Source: Thomasclavelia ramosa DSM 1402 (GTDB lineage Bacteria; Bacillota_I; Bacilli_A; Erysipelotrichales; Coprobacillaceae). Taken from it: a stretch of DNA of 64,000 nucleotides. The stretch spans positions 434,001-498,000 of the forward strand of contig NZ_CP036346.1 of assembly GCF_014131695.1 (NCBI RefSeq). Direction: 5' to 3'. The translations under genes were made by a program, and so were the position numbers. A model generated the notes under the pieces. That model ran no database searches. It was not told where the DNA came from and worked only from the letters and a program-made list of their open reading frames with translations. Shown piece by piece: positions 39,350-49,589 of the stretch (position 1 is the first letter of the stretch; each line of letters begins with the position of its first letter).

Positions 39350-41218
39350 AAACCAATAGACTGTACCATTTTCATCAAAATCACCGGTTAGTGGATTGAT
39401 TGCAATTTGCTGTAGGTCTTCGGTTGGCTGATACCATGTAACATCTTTGTTTTCATTGGTATAGTTTAAAACATCGATAACGGTTTTTTTAGCAACAGTT
39501 TTGTCATCAGCTGTTTCCATTTTACGATTGTCATCGTAGCCGACCCAGCTGGCAACCAGGACTTGTGGATTATAAGCTACAGCCAGGTTATCAACATCGG
39601 TACTACCAGTTTTACAGGCGTTGATATTATCAAGTTGATAAGAAGCCATTGTTGCTTGAAGATAGGTACTAAATGTACTATTAAATGTAGATGTTAATAG
39701 CTGTGATAATTCTAAACAACTATCTTGCTCCAGCAATTGTTTATCTTCTTGTTCGTGCTGGTAAAGGACTTTACCAGCATCATTAGTAATTTTTTCAATT
39801 GTATAGAGATGATTGTATTTTCCTTCACTAGCGAGACAATTATACATATTGGCAAGATTATATATGTTTGTATTTAAAGTCCCAAGTGCCAGTGAGGCAT
39901 TTGCTTTGACGTCCTTGATTCCAAATTTTTTGATTAATGAAGCTAAGTTATCAGTTCCTAAAAATAGATGTGTTTTAACGGCGAAAATATTATCAGATAC
40001 AGCAATAGCTTGAGCTAACGTAACATCTTTATATGCATATTTATCGTTAAAATTACTAGGACTGTAAGTGCTGTTATCGTCAAGTTTAAAGGTAGTAGGT
40101 TCACATAAAAATGTGGTTGCCGGAGTGAAACCGTTTTCTAGCGCCAGGTAGTATAACAAAGGTTTGATTGTACTGCCGATTTGTCGATTAGCTTGAGTGG
40201 CACGATTGAATTGTGAGCTGGCATAGTCTTTACCGCCGATAATAGCAAGGATTTTACTGGTATATGGTTCAACAACGATACTCGAGGTTTCGACTTTACT
40301 ATCCTTAGTATATTCACTAGCACTTTTTTCCACTACTTTTTGGTAATCTTGATTAAAACTTGTATACACATTTAAACCTTGATTCAAATATGTATTGTTG
40401 TAGTAACCAAGTTCTTCGAGTTCATCAATAACGGTATCTTTATAGTAATTATTAGCCATATTATCATCTACTTTATGCGTTTCAGCAAGATTAAGATCAC
40501 TATCAAGAACCTGCTGTTTTTGAGTTACGGTAATTTCCTTACAGTCGATTAGAGCGTTTAAAACGATTGACTGTCGTTTTCGAGCTGCTTTAGCATCATT
40601 TAAGGGTGAGTAATAGGTTGGGCCATTAACTACTCCAGCCAACATACTGCTTTCATTTAAATCTAGTTCTTTAGCACTTTTACCATAAAAATATTGTGCA
40701 GCATTTTCAATACCATAAATTCCATGACCAAAATAAACGTTATTAATATATCCCTCGAGAATTTCATCTTTTGATAAACGTGTTTCTAACTGCATTGTCA
40801 AAAAAGCTTCTTTAATTTTTCGCGACCAGGATTTTTCGTTAGTTAAGTACAATAAGCGTGCATATTGCTGAGTTATCGTACTCGCTCCTTGAGATTTTTT
40901 TTGATTTGTGAAGTTTACTTTGAGGGCTCTCATGATTCCAATTGGATCAAACCCCCGATGGTCATAAAAGCGTTGATCTTCAATAGCTACAATACTTTCT
41001 TTAAAATAATTACTAACATTATTTAAAGTTACATAATGACCGGTATAGTCGTTGATCGACTGATAATAAATTTCTTGATTATCATCGTATAATTTTAAAT
41101 AACGATTCTTGTTTAGATCCGGTTCCCCCATGCAATATGCAATAACATATAGTGATAGAAGTATGCCGGCTAAACTTGCTAAAATAGTTACAAATATTTT
41201 TACTAATTTTTTCATCAT
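39338..41218 (-). CDS. Class A penicillin-binding protein (glycosyltransferase and transpeptidase)
   Basis: 626 aa. An N-terminal membrane anchor is followed by the GT51 domain (VAIEDQRFYDHRGFD, GASTITQQYARLLYL, NVYFGHGIYGIENAAQYFYGKSAKELDL). The transpeptidase domain has STIK (QIGSTIKPLLYY), SDN and KTG (CKTGSTD). It polymerises and cross-links peptidoglycan. It is shorter than B. subtilis PBP1 because it lacks C-terminal extensions. Confidence 0.93.
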   Translation of the reverse strand: MMKKLVKIFVTILASLAGILLSLYVIAYCMGEPDLNKNRYLKLYDDNQEIYYQSINDYTGHYVTLNNVSNYFKESIVAIEDQRFYDHRGFDPIGIMRALKVNFTNQKKSQGASTITQQYARLLYLTNEKSWSRKIKEAFLTMQLETRLSKDEILEGYINNVYFGHGIYGIENAAQYFYGKSAKELDLNESSMLAGVVNGPTYYSPLNDAKAARKRQSIVLNALIDCKEITVTQKQQVLDSDLNLAETHKVDDNMANNYYKDTVIDELEELGYYNNTYLNQGLNVYTSFNQDYQKVVEKSASEYTKDSKVETSSIVVEPYTSKILAIIGGKDYASSQFNRATQANRQIGSTIKPLLYYLALENGFTPATTFLCEPTTFKLDDNSTYSPSNFNDKYAYKDVTLAQAIAVSDNIFAVKTHLFLGTDNLASLIKKFGIKDVKANASLALGTLNTNIYNLANMYNCLASEGKYNHLYTIEKITNDAGKVLYQHEQEDKQLLEQDSCLELSQLLTSTFNSTFSTYLQATMASYQLDNINACKTGSTDVDNLAVAYNPQVLVASWVGYDDNRKMETADDKTVAKKTVIDVLNYTNENKDVTWYQPTEDLQQIAINPLTGDFDENGTVYWFKKD

Positions 41219-41246
41219 ATCACCAAAAGTATTCTTGACGGATTTG

Positions 41247-41255
41247 TGTTATAAT
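41247..41255 (+). promoter_or_regulatory. Extended -10 promoter of the DUF1934 gene
   Basis: TGTTATAAT (-10 at 41250-41255) precedes the ATG at 41271 by 15 bp. A MHGDR-encoding ATG at 41256 would lie on or before the transcript start, so 41271 is chosen as the start. Confidence 0.55.
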
Positions 41256-41270
41256 ATGCACGGTGATAGA

Positions 41271-41651
41271 ATGAAAAAAATAATTAAAGTAAATTATCGA
41301 AGTATTTTTAAATATGAAGAACATCAAGAAACTGTTAAATATGATGGTTCTGGTCATCTGGAGATAGGTGATGATAAAATTGTAGTCAGTTATCAAGATG
41401 AAAATAAAATAAAAATTGAATTAAGTGAAAATGAAGTTAAACTTCATAATGGGGCTAGTGTTTTGCATTTAGTAAGAGATCGTGATATTTTAAATCAATA
41501 TGAAACTCCATATGGAGCAATTGCTTTAAAAACTAGATTAATTAGTTATGATAACGGGGATAATGTGAAAATAAAGTATGAATTATATGATGGAACTAAT
41601 TTGATTAGTCAAGTATATGTCATGCTCAATTATTTAATATTGGAGAACTAA
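41271..41651 (+). CDS. DUF1934 (YwiB-like) beta-barrel protein
   Basis: 126 aa. DKIVVSYQDENKIKIELSENEVKLHNGASVLHLVRDRDILNQYETPYGAIALKTRLI is the DUF1934 calycin-like pattern. In Bacillus ywiB lies next to argS, and here it is two genes upstream of argS, so the order is partly conserved. Function unknown. Confidence 0.78.
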   Translation: MKKIIKVNYRSIFKYEEHQETVKYDGSGHLEIGDDKIVVSYQDENKIKIELSENEVKLHNGASVLHLVRDRDILNQYETPYGAIALKTRLISYDNGDNVKIKYELYDGTNLISQVYVMLNYLILEN

Positions 41652-41652
41652 G

Positions 41653-43173
41653 ATGAAAATACTAAAGTTTTTATCAAACCGGATCGTTGTATCGATTATT
41701 TTAATATGTGTTCAGATATTATGGCTAGCTTTATTTATGCGCTATATTTTTACTGATGCGACCTTATTAAAAGGAGTTTTTATTTTTTTAAGTGTGATCG
41801 TAACTTTATATATTATCAACAATGACGATGATGACCCCAGTTATAAGATTATTTGGTTAATTCCCATCTTATCTTTTCCGGTTTTTGGTGGTTTGTTGTA
41901 TGTTGTTTTTGGTAATAAAAAGCCAGCTAAAAAGCTTCAAGAAGCCTTTGCTAATCAAGAAGAAGCTATTAGACCATTTATTTATCCAAATAAGATGGTT
42001 GAACAAATTGAGGATTTGATTGCAAAAGGACAAGCTAATTATTTAGTTCAAGAAAATTTTCCTATTTATAATAATAGTGAGATTAAATATTACCCTTTAG
42101 GTGATGATACATATCCAGATTTGTTGAAAGAATTAGCTAAAGCAAAACATTTTATTTTTATGGAATATTTTATTGTTGAAGAAGGTGAGATGTTTAATAC
42201 AGTCTTAACGATATTAAAGCAAAAAGTTAAAGAGGGTGTGGAAGTACGATTTATGTATGATGATATGGGCTCTTTGACAATGCTGCCATTTCGTTATTAT
42301 CAAAAATTGGAAAGTTATGGAATCAAGTGTATAGCATTTAATCATTTTGTTCCATTTATTTCGGCAGTAATGAATACCCGTGATCATCGTAAAATTACGG
42401 TGATTGATGGAAATGTTGGTTTTAGTGGTGGTTTTAATCTGGCTGATGAGTATATTAATGCTAAAGTGAAATATGGACATTGGAAAGATACGGGGGTAAT
42501 GATCAAGGGTGAGGCTGTATGGAATTTAACACTGATGTTCCTAACAACGTGGAATGCATCATTAAATACATTTGAAGATTATGATAAATATCATCCTCGT
42601 CATTATATATGTCCCGAAATAAGTCCAAATGGGTATATTTTACCATACGGCGATTCACCATTGGATAATAAGCCGGTGGGGAAAAACGTTTATTTAAATA
42701 TGATTAATCAAGCACAAAAATATATTTATATTGATACGCCCTATTTAATCATTAATGATGAAATTAAAAATGCTTTGTGTTTAGCTGTTCGCCGGGGAGT
42801 AGATGTAAGGATCATCACACCTGGAATTCCAGACAAAAAAATGGTCTTTAAAGTAACACGCTCTTACTATGAACCACTTGTAAATGGCGGAGTACGAATT
42901 TACGAGTATACTCCTGGGTTTATTCATGCTAAGAACTTTGTTTGTGATGATAAAATTGCTACTGTTGGAACAATTAATTTGGATTATCGCAGTCTTTATC
43001 TGCACTTTGAATGTGGAGTCTATATGTATGATGTTCCAGCAATTAAAGATATTAAAGAGGACTTCTTGAAAACGATTGCTGTGAGTAAGGAAATGACCCC
43101 TGAAGATGTCGTTAAAGGGCGCTTTAGAGGGTGGCTAGAAGCAATCTTAAGATTATTTGCACCATTGTTATAA
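41653..43173 (+). CDS. cls: Cardiolipin synthase
   Basis: 506 aa. Two N-terminal membrane helices (residues 8-55) precede two phospholipase D motifs: HRKITVIDGNVGFSGG near residue 245 and HAKNFVCDDKIATVGT near 424. DPSYKIIWLIPILSFPVFGGLLYVVFG is typical of ClsA. It condenses phosphatidylglycerol to cardiolipin at the membrane. It starts 1 bp after the DUF1934 stop. Confidence 0.93.
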   Translation: MKILKFLSNRIVVSIILICVQILWLALFMRYIFTDATLLKGVFIFLSVIVTLYIINNDDDDPSYKIIWLIPILSFPVFGGLLYVVFGNKKPAKKLQEAFANQEEAIRPFIYPNKMVEQIEDLIAKGQANYLVQENFPIYNNSEIKYYPLGDDTYPDLLKELAKAKHFIFMEYFIVEEGEMFNTVLTILKQKVKEGVEVRFMYDDMGSLTMLPFRYYQKLESYGIKCIAFNHFVPFISAVMNTRDHRKITVIDGNVGFSGGFNLADEYINAKVKYGHWKDTGVMIKGEAVWNLTLMFLTTWNASLNTFEDYDKYHPRHYICPEISPNGYILPYGDSPLDNKPVGKNVYLNMINQAQKYIYIDTPYLIINDEIKNALCLAVRRGVDVRIITPGIPDKKMVFKVTRSYYEPLVNGGVRIYEYTPGFIHAKNFVCDDKIATVGTINLDYRSLYLHFECGVYMYDVPAIKDIKEDFLKTIAVSKEMTPEDVVKGRFRGWLEAILRLFAPLL

Positions 43174-43178
43174 AAACA

Positions 43179-43207
43179 TTGACTTCATGAGGGTTTAATG
43201 GTAATTT
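43179..43207 (+). promoter_or_regulatory. Promoter of argS
   Basis: TTGACT (43179-43184), 17-bp spacer and TAATTT (43202-43207) lie in the 70-bp gap before argS. No T-box-like leader fits in the short space. Confidence 0.45.
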
Positions 43208-43244
43208 AATTAAGATATAGTGATTAGAAGATAGGAGGGCAATG

Positions 43245-44906
43245 ATGGCAATTAATAAAATTGAAGCGACTTTAAAAGGGGCGCTTAAACAAGCAATAAT
43301 AGCGTGTGGATTTGTTGAAGAATATGATCAAGAAAGTATTACAATTGAAATTCCTAAAGATAAATCACATGGGGATTATTCAACTAATCTAGCAATGCAG
43401 CTAACAAAATTATTAAAGAGAAATCCTCGCCAAATTGCTGAGGCAATTATTGAGGCTTTAGATAAAGAAAATGCCAATATTGAAAAAGTAGAGATTGCGG
43501 GACCGGGATTTATTAACCTATTCTTGGCAAAAGATGCAATGACATCAATCATTAAAGAAGTTTTAGAAGAAAAAGAAGCATATGGTACCACAACATATGG
43601 TCAAGGAACTAAATATAATGTTGAATTTGTTTCAGCTAATCCAACTGGCGATTTACATCTAGGACATGCTAAAGGGGCAGCAGTGGGTGATAGTATCTGC
43701 CGAATTATGAGTGCTGCTGGCTATGATGTGACTCGTGAATATTATATTAATGATGCAGGGAATCAAATTCATAATTTAGCGTTATCTCTATACGCTCGTT
43801 ATAAACAAGCATTTGGACAAGATGTTACAATGCCTGAAGATGGTTATCATGGTAAAGATATTATTGATATTGCAACAAAGATCAAAGAGATCGATGGTGA
43901 TAAATATCTTGAAATGGATGAAGGTAAAGCAATTGCTTTCTTTAGAAATAAAGGAACAGAATATGAATTACAAAAGATTAAAGATATTTTAAATGAATTT
44001 AGAGTGTCGTTTGATGTTTGGTTTTCTGAAACATCATTATATGAAAATGATCGGGTCGTACCAACAATTGAAAAATTAAAAGCTGCTGGTTATACATATG
44101 AAGAAGAAGGGGCTTTATGGTTCAAATCAACTGAATTTGGTGATGATAAAGACCGGGTCTTAATTAAAAGTGATGGATCGTATACATATTTGACGCCTGA
44201 TATTGCTTATCATCTAAATAAATTAGATCGTGGATACGAATATTTAGTTGATTTATTAGGGGCTGATCATCATGGTTATATTAATCGAATGAAAGCAGCT
44301 ATTCAAGCTTTAGGTTATAATGCTGACCAGTTAAATATTGATATTATTCAAATGGTTAGAATGATGAATAATGGTGAACCAGTAAAAATGTCAAAACGAA
44401 CTGGAAATGCTGTTACTATTAAAGACTTAATCGAAGAAATTGGTGTTGATGCTACACGTTATTTCTTTGTTTCTAAAGCTGCTAATACACCATTTGATTT
44501 TGATATTGGACTTGCTAAATCAAAGTCTAATGAAAATCCAGTTTATTATGCTCAATACGCTCATGCTAGAATGTGTTCGATTAAAGCACAGGCTGCTAAA
44601 GCAAACATTGATTATAGTGATAAGTATGATTTATTAGTTAATCCTAAAGAAATTGAATTAGTAAAGCATATTAATGAGTTTAGAAACGTAATTATTGATA
44701 GTGCGATCAATCGTACGCCTCACAAAATTACAAATTATGTTCAAAGACTTGCACAATTATTCCATAGTTTTTATAATGAATGTTATGTAATCGATGAAGA
44801 TAATCTTGAATTAAGTGGACAAAGATTAGCTTTAGTTGAAGCTACAAGAATTACAATGGCTAATGCTTTAAATTTAATCGGTGTTAGTGCCCCAGAAAAG
44901 ATGTAG
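43245..44906 (+). CDS. argS: Arginyl-tRNA synthetase
   Basis: 553 aa from the second ATG, 6 bp after GGAGG. Class I motifs: PTGDLHLGHAKGAAVGD (HIGH form) and VKMSKRTGN (KMSKS form). The N-terminal ArgRS-specific domain and the C-terminal DALR anticodon domain (ALNLIGVSAPEKM) are complete. It charges tRNA-Arg. Confidence 0.96.
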   Translation: MAINKIEATLKGALKQAIIACGFVEEYDQESITIEIPKDKSHGDYSTNLAMQLTKLLKRNPRQIAEAIIEALDKENANIEKVEIAGPGFINLFLAKDAMTSIIKEVLEEKEAYGTTTYGQGTKYNVEFVSANPTGDLHLGHAKGAAVGDSICRIMSAAGYDVTREYYINDAGNQIHNLALSLYARYKQAFGQDVTMPEDGYHGKDIIDIATKIKEIDGDKYLEMDEGKAIAFFRNKGTEYELQKIKDILNEFRVSFDVWFSETSLYENDRVVPTIEKLKAAGYTYEEEGALWFKSTEFGDDKDRVLIKSDGSYTYLTPDIAYHLNKLDRGYEYLVDLLGADHHGYINRMKAAIQALGYNADQLNIDIIQMVRMMNNGEPVKMSKRTGNAVTIKDLIEEIGVDATRYFFVSKAANTPFDFDIGLAKSKSNENPVYYAQYAHARMCSIKAQAAKANIDYSDKYDLLVNPKEIELVKHINEFRNVIIDSAINRTPHKITNYVQRLAQLFHSFYNECYVIDEDNLELSGQRLALVEATRITMANALNLIGVSAPEKM

Positions 44907-44920
44907 GAGGATAATCAAGA

Positions 44921-45262
44921 ATGGATAGTATGGATAAATATTATAATATGTCTATGGTTGATGTAGCATATGAATTAATGTCTAAAAAGAAATCAGCAGT
45001 TAATTTTTTCAAATTATGGGAAGAAGTATGTCAAATGAAGAAATTTGATGACGAACAAAAAGAAGATAAAGAATCTTTGTTTTATACTAATATTACCTTA
45101 GACGGACGTTTTATCACGGTTGGTGAAAATGCCTGGGATTTAAGAAGTCGTCATAAATTTAGTGATGTTCATATTGATATGAATGATATTTATGCTGATG
45201 AAGAAGAAACAGAAGAATTAGAAGAGGATGTCGATTCTACGATTGAAGATGATTATAATTAA
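44921..45262 (+). CDS. rpoE: RNA polymerase delta subunit
   Basis: 113 aa. The HARE-HTH domain (MVDVAYELMSKKKSAVNFFKLWEEVCQMKKFDDEQKEDKESLFYTNITLDGRFITVGENAWDLRSRHKF) is followed by a short acidic tail (DEEETEELEEDVDSTIEDD). B. subtilis delta is about 173 aa, so the acidic tail here is much shorter. It affects polymerase recycling and promoter sensitivity. Co-transcribed with argS. Confidence 0.9.
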   Translation: MDSMDKYYNMSMVDVAYELMSKKKSAVNFFKLWEEVCQMKKFDDEQKEDKESLFYTNITLDGRFITVGENAWDLRSRHKFSDVHIDMNDIYADEEETEELEEDVDSTIEDDYN

Positions 45263-45286
45263 GCAAAACGAAAGTTTTGCTTTTTG
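45263..45286 (+). terminator. Terminator of argS-rpoE
   Basis: GCAAAAC-GAAA-GTTTTGC (45263-45280) plus TTTTT directly after the rpoE stop. Confidence 0.88.
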
Positions 45287-45367
45287 TTTAGAATTTTTTA
45301 AGAATTATTGTTAGTTTAGTTTTAGGATAGTCTTTTATTATTTAAGTATAGAAAGGCGGAACGACTT

Positions 45368-46024
45368 ATGCTTAAATCAATAAAAAAGACAAATTTGCTC
45401 ATGATGTCATCAATTATTTTGTTCATGGCATTTATTACAATATATTTATTTAGAAACTGCGATTTTAATGATGTTATTTATGAGATTGAAACACTGCCAT
45501 ATTTTACTAAAGTTTCAGCAATGATTGCTTTAATTGCTCTGCAGATCTTTTTAGCATTTTTACCTGGAGAACCTTTGGAGCTGGCTAGTGGATATATTTT
45601 TGGTTCATTTCAAGGAACAATCGTTTGTTTGATCGGGTCAATGATTGGAACGATTATTGTTTACTATTTAGCACGAATCTTTCAACACTCAATCATTGAT
45701 AAAATGTTTGATCAAAGTAAAGTTGCAGAAGTGAAAAAATTATTTTCTTCTAAAAAAAGTAAGTTTTGGCTATTTATTATTTTTTTGATTCCTGGAAGTC
45801 CTAAAGATATTATGACTTATTTAGTTAGCTTAACAGATATTGATATAAAACAATGGCTATTGCTTACAACGATTGGAAGAATTCCAAGTATTGTGACATC
45901 TACATATTTAATGGGAGCATTAAGAGACGGCAATATTGTATTGGCTGTTTCAATCTTTGCGGTAACTGTTATACTAGTAATTACCGGTGCCGTTTATTAT
46001 AAAAAAATAGTTAATTCTAATTAG
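45368..46024 (+). CDS. TVP38/TMEM64 (DedA-like) membrane protein
   Basis: 218 aa with about six hydrophobic segments. FLAFLPGEPLELASGYIFGSFQGTIVCLIGSMIGTIIVYYLAR and FIIFLIPGSPKDIMTYLVSLTDI are the SNARE-associated/VTT motif. Family members are lipid or membrane-homeostasis proteins. It lies 16 bp upstream of a two-component pair, so it may be co-regulated. Confidence 0.85.
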   Translation: MLKSIKKTNLLMMSSIILFMAFITIYLFRNCDFNDVIYEIETLPYFTKVSAMIALIALQIFLAFLPGEPLELASGYIFGSFQGTIVCLIGSMIGTIIVYYLARIFQHSIIDKMFDQSKVAEVKKLFSSKKSKFWLFIIFLIPGSPKDIMTYLVSLTDIDIKQWLLLTTIGRIPSIVTSTYLMGALRDGNIVLAVSIFAVTVILVITGAVYYKKIVNSN

Positions 46025-46040
46025 AAAAAGGGAGAAGATT

Positions 46041-46751
46041 ATGGAACATACAATTTTAATTGTTGAAGATGAAAAAGGAATCAGAGAAACAGTAACAGTT
46101 TTTTTGAAGAATCAAGGATATAATGTTTTACAAGCTAGTAATGGTGAAGAAGGGTTAGCATTAATCGAAGCAAATGAAATACATTTAGCAGTGGTTGATA
46201 TTATGATGCCAGTTATGGATGGAATTACAATGGTACTAAAACTACGAGAAAACTATGATTTTCCAGTTATTTTCTTAAGTGCAAAGTCTGAAGATATTGA
46301 TAAAATAACCGGGCTTAATATTGGTGGTGATGATTATATTACTAAGCCGTTTGAGGCGATGGAATTGATAGCTCGAGTTAATTCGAATCTTCGAAGATAT
46401 AATCAAATTTTAGCTTTAAAAGAAAATCGTAATCTTAATAATAATCAACAGCGCTTAGTCGTGGGTGGATTAGAGCTGGATAAGTTTACTAAAGAAGTGT
46501 TTGTTAATGATCGAGGTGTTCGTTTAACGGCTAAAGAATTTCAAATACTTGAATTATTAATGTCTTATCCGGGAAGAGTCTATTCAGCTGAGGAGATTTA
46601 TGAAGCTGTTTGGAAAGAAGAAGCCATAAATACTGAGACAATTATGGTGCATGTGCGAAAATTGCGTGAGAAAATAGAAGCTAATCCTAAAAAGCCAGAA
46701 TATTTAAAAGTAGTTTGGGGAATAGGATATAAAATTGAAAAAGGAGTGTAA
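46041..46751 (+). CDS. OmpR-family response regulator
   Basis: 236 aa. The receiver has the acidic pair ED (9-10), phospho-acceptor D53 (VVDIMMPVMDG) and a KPF lysine. The C-terminal winged helix contains LTAKEFQILELLMSYPGRVYSAEEIYEAVW and VHVRKLREKIE. It is activated by the kinase 3 bp downstream. Confidence 0.93.
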   Translation: MEHTILIVEDEKGIRETVTVFLKNQGYNVLQASNGEEGLALIEANEIHLAVVDIMMPVMDGITMVLKLRENYDFPVIFLSAKSEDIDKITGLNIGGDDYITKPFEAMELIARVNSNLRRYNQILALKENRNLNNNQQRLVVGGLELDKFTKEVFVNDRGVRLTAKEFQILELLMSYPGRVYSAEEIYEAVWKEEAINTETIMVHVRKLREKIEANPKKPEYLKVVWGIGYKIEKGV

Positions 46752-46754
46752 AAA

Positions 46755-48851
46755 ATGACAAAAGCTAAAAGAATTTTTGGTGTGATTTTTGCATCAATAT
46801 TACTATTAATGTCCGTTGTTGTTATATCCTTATATGATAATGTTAGAGAAAATACCCCTCGTGATGATAATTTAACGGGAATTTTAGAAGATGATCTACA
46901 GCTTTTTACTATTGCGATGGCTAAGACCCTTGATTCTAATTTTGAAGCAGTAAGCTTTGATGATAGTGTTGATGAACAGACAAGACAAATATTTTTAGAT
47001 GTTTTTGACGATTATTTAAAGGGAATAACATCATTGTTTAATAATGATGGAGATTTTATTTATAAAGCTGTTAATACTAATACTAATCAAATGATTTCTC
47101 AACATAGTGAAAAAATTACAACTAATGATGATCAAAGTAAATATAGTTTCTATACTGAGGCGAGCTATGATCAAAATGGTCTAGTTTCATGTAATGGGGA
47201 TTTAAGTAGTGATAAACTATCATATTTTAATATTGCTAACCTTTTAAGCTCATTTGCACATTATGATGGTGAAAATACTATATATATTGACAACTGGATG
47301 TTTGATACAAATGCAATCAAGATTAATGTTCCTAAGAATCTTCAAATTACATATATTATTCCAGAAACACCAGCCAGTCATGGATATGCTTCACAATATG
47401 TTAATTCATGGGAAAACTATAATTATTTTTCAGCTATTGCGTTATTAAGTTGTTCAGCTATATTAGTCTTATTTATCTTATTTTATCCAATTAAAATTGT
47501 AGAAGATGTTAATCCGTTTTTGTCAGTAAAGAGATGGAAAGCAGAAATAAATCTAGCTGTTTTAACGCTTATGATTACTTTTGGCGTTATGGGCTGTATG
47601 ATCGTAACGGGTTATACACTTAATAATTCACTTTTAGAATTATTAAAAAGATATGACATCATGTATGTAGATTACATCGTTATAGTTATTAATTTTGTGA
47701 TTTGGATACTGACGCTTTTAGTTATTTCATTAGGAATCTTCCAATTAAAGTACATTTTTGCTCGAGGATTCTGGCGTTATTTAAAAGAAGATACGTTAAT
47801 TGGTAGTGGAATACGCAGTATCAAAAATAAACTTAATCAAATTGCCGATATTGATCTATCAAAGTCGTTAAATCAAACAATCATGAAATATATTTTGATT
47901 AATACAGCAATCATTATGATCATGATTACTTTTTGGGGTTTTGGATATTTCCTAGCTATTATTTATGCATTTTTAGTATTTTTTTGGGTCAAAGATAAAG
48001 TGCTGAAGGTGCAAGATGACTATGATAAATTATTGACTGCAACAAAAGAATTAAGCAAAGGTAATTTTGATGTAGAGATAGATGGTGATTTAGGTATTTT
48101 TAATGCTTTAAATGATGAATTTAAAAATATTCGAATTGGTTTTGAAACTGCTGTTAAAGAAGAAACTAAGTCTCAGAATATGAAAAATGAATTAGTAAGT
48201 AATGTTTCTCATGACTTAAAAACACCATTGACATGTATTAAAAATTATATTGTTTTATTGCAAGATGATAATTTACCAATAGAGACAAGACATGAATATT
48301 TAGATAATTTAAATCAGTATTCTAATCGTTTAACGAATTTAATTGAAGATTTATTTGAAGTTAGTAAAGTTAATAGTGGTAATATCAAGTTAAATTTAAT
48401 GGAACTTAATATTGTTGCATTAATTGAGCAGGCGCATGCTGAATGTAGTGAAATATTAGATGCGCATCAATTAACTGTTATTACTAATTATCCACATAAT
48501 GATATAATCCTCAAATTAGATGGTGATAAGACGTATCGTATTTTTGAGAATCTATTCACTAATATTTCTAAATATGCTCTATTTAATAGCCGTGTATATG
48601 TTGATTTAACGGAGGAAACTGAGGATATTACTATTATTTTTAAAAATATTTCACAAGAGCAGATGAATTTTAGTCCTCAAGAAATTACAGAAAGATTTGT
48701 TCGTGGTGATAAATCGCGTCATGAAAGTGGCAGTGGTTTAGGATTAGCAATAGCTAAAAGTTTTGTTGAAGCACAGGGGGGGACTTTTAATATTGCAATC
48801 GATGGGGATCTATTTAAAGCAATAATTACTTTTAAAAAGATTGCTAAGTAG
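46755..48851 (+). CDS. Sensor histidine kinase
   Basis: 698 aa. An N-terminal helix, an extracellular domain of about 180 residues, then several membrane helices (about 225-245, 265-290, 305-330, 375-410) and a HAMP-like region (ATKELSKGNFDVEIDG). HisKA: NVSHDLKTPLTCIKNY with H486. The ATPase has an N-box (FENLFTNISKYA) and SGSGLGLAIAKS. The multi-pass sensor is unusual for simple OmpR partners and suggests it senses the membrane or a membrane partner. The signal is unknown. Confidence 0.9.
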   Translation: MTKAKRIFGVIFASILLLMSVVVISLYDNVRENTPRDDNLTGILEDDLQLFTIAMAKTLDSNFEAVSFDDSVDEQTRQIFLDVFDDYLKGITSLFNNDGDFIYKAVNTNTNQMISQHSEKITTNDDQSKYSFYTEASYDQNGLVSCNGDLSSDKLSYFNIANLLSSFAHYDGENTIYIDNWMFDTNAIKINVPKNLQITYIIPETPASHGYASQYVNSWENYNYFSAIALLSCSAILVLFILFYPIKIVEDVNPFLSVKRWKAEINLAVLTLMITFGVMGCMIVTGYTLNNSLLELLKRYDIMYVDYIVIVINFVIWILTLLVISLGIFQLKYIFARGFWRYLKEDTLIGSGIRSIKNKLNQIADIDLSKSLNQTIMKYILINTAIIMIMITFWGFGYFLAIIYAFLVFFWVKDKVLKVQDDYDKLLTATKELSKGNFDVEIDGDLGIFNALNDEFKNIRIGFETAVKEETKSQNMKNELVSNVSHDLKTPLTCIKNYIVLLQDDNLPIETRHEYLDNLNQYSNRLTNLIEDLFEVSKVNSGNIKLNLMELNIVALIEQAHAECSEILDAHQLTVITNYPHNDIILKLDGDKTYRIFENLFTNISKYALFNSRVYVDLTEETEDITIIFKNISQEQMNFSPQEITERFVRGDKSRHESGSGLGLAIAKSFVEAQGGTFNIAIDGDLFKAIITFKKIAK

Positions 48852-48905
48852 TCGTAATTGAAGCTATACTAAAGGAGTAGTCCTTTGAAAGTAGGTGGAA
48901 TTAGG

Positions 48906-49589
48906 ATGAAAATATTATTTGTTGGGAATTCGCATACGTATATGAATGATATGCCAGAAATGGTGCGAATCAATAGTAGTGAAAAGTTAGAAGTGACAAT
49001 GTTGGCCCGTCCTGCAATTACCTTTCACGATCATTTAGAGTCAATGGAATTACAGTTCGCTTTAAAACAAGGATATGATTTTGTTATTTTTCAACAGGCA
49101 GCACATGAGCCTTGTCCAAGTAAAGAAGCAACATTGCATGATGCTAAAGCATTGATTGAATTGGCACGTAGCTGTGGTGTTATGCCATACATTATGATTC
49201 CTTGGAGCCAACGGAATTATGATGATGATTTTAAAACAACCAAAGATATTTATCATCAAGTAATGATGGATAATTTAGTTGATGGAATACCAGTGGGTTA
49301 TGTCATTAATCGTTTAAGCCATCAAAATCCCGAATTAGAATTGTTCCAAAGTGACAATCAGCATTTAACTTCATTAGGGAGTTATCTTGAAAGCATTACG
49401 ATTTTAAATACAATTTTCTTTGAAACAAAGTTTCCTGGTAAACTCATTTATCCTAACCAAAGTAGTTTTGAAGAACATCAATTGGATGAAAGACTTATTG
49501 ATTTTTTAACTAAAGAAGTAGTTCATACTGTAGAACGATTTAAGAGTAATTATTGTGTTTGTGGAAAGCGAGAGATTTTAGATGATTAG
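48906..49589 (+). CDS. SGNH/GDSL-type hydrolase-like protein
   Basis: 227 aa from ATG 48906 (AGGTGG upstream). A TTG at 48885 with AAAGGAG is an alternative adding seven residues. The block I GNSHTYMNDMP contains the catalytic Ser, and DNQHLTSLGSYLES the Asp/His pair. Cytoplasmic. The substrate is unknown; family members are esterases or deacetylases. It overlaps the acetyltransferase gene by 8 bases. Confidence 0.75.
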   Translation: MKILFVGNSHTYMNDMPEMVRINSSEKLEVTMLARPAITFHDHLESMELQFALKQGYDFVIFQQAAHEPCPSKEATLHDAKALIELARSCGVMPYIMIPWSQRNYDDDFKTTKDIYHQVMMDNLVDGIPVGYVINRLSHQNPELELFQSDNQHLTSLGSYLESITILNTIFFETKFPGKLIYPNQSSFEEHQLDERLIDFLTKEVVHTVERFKSNYCVCGKREILDD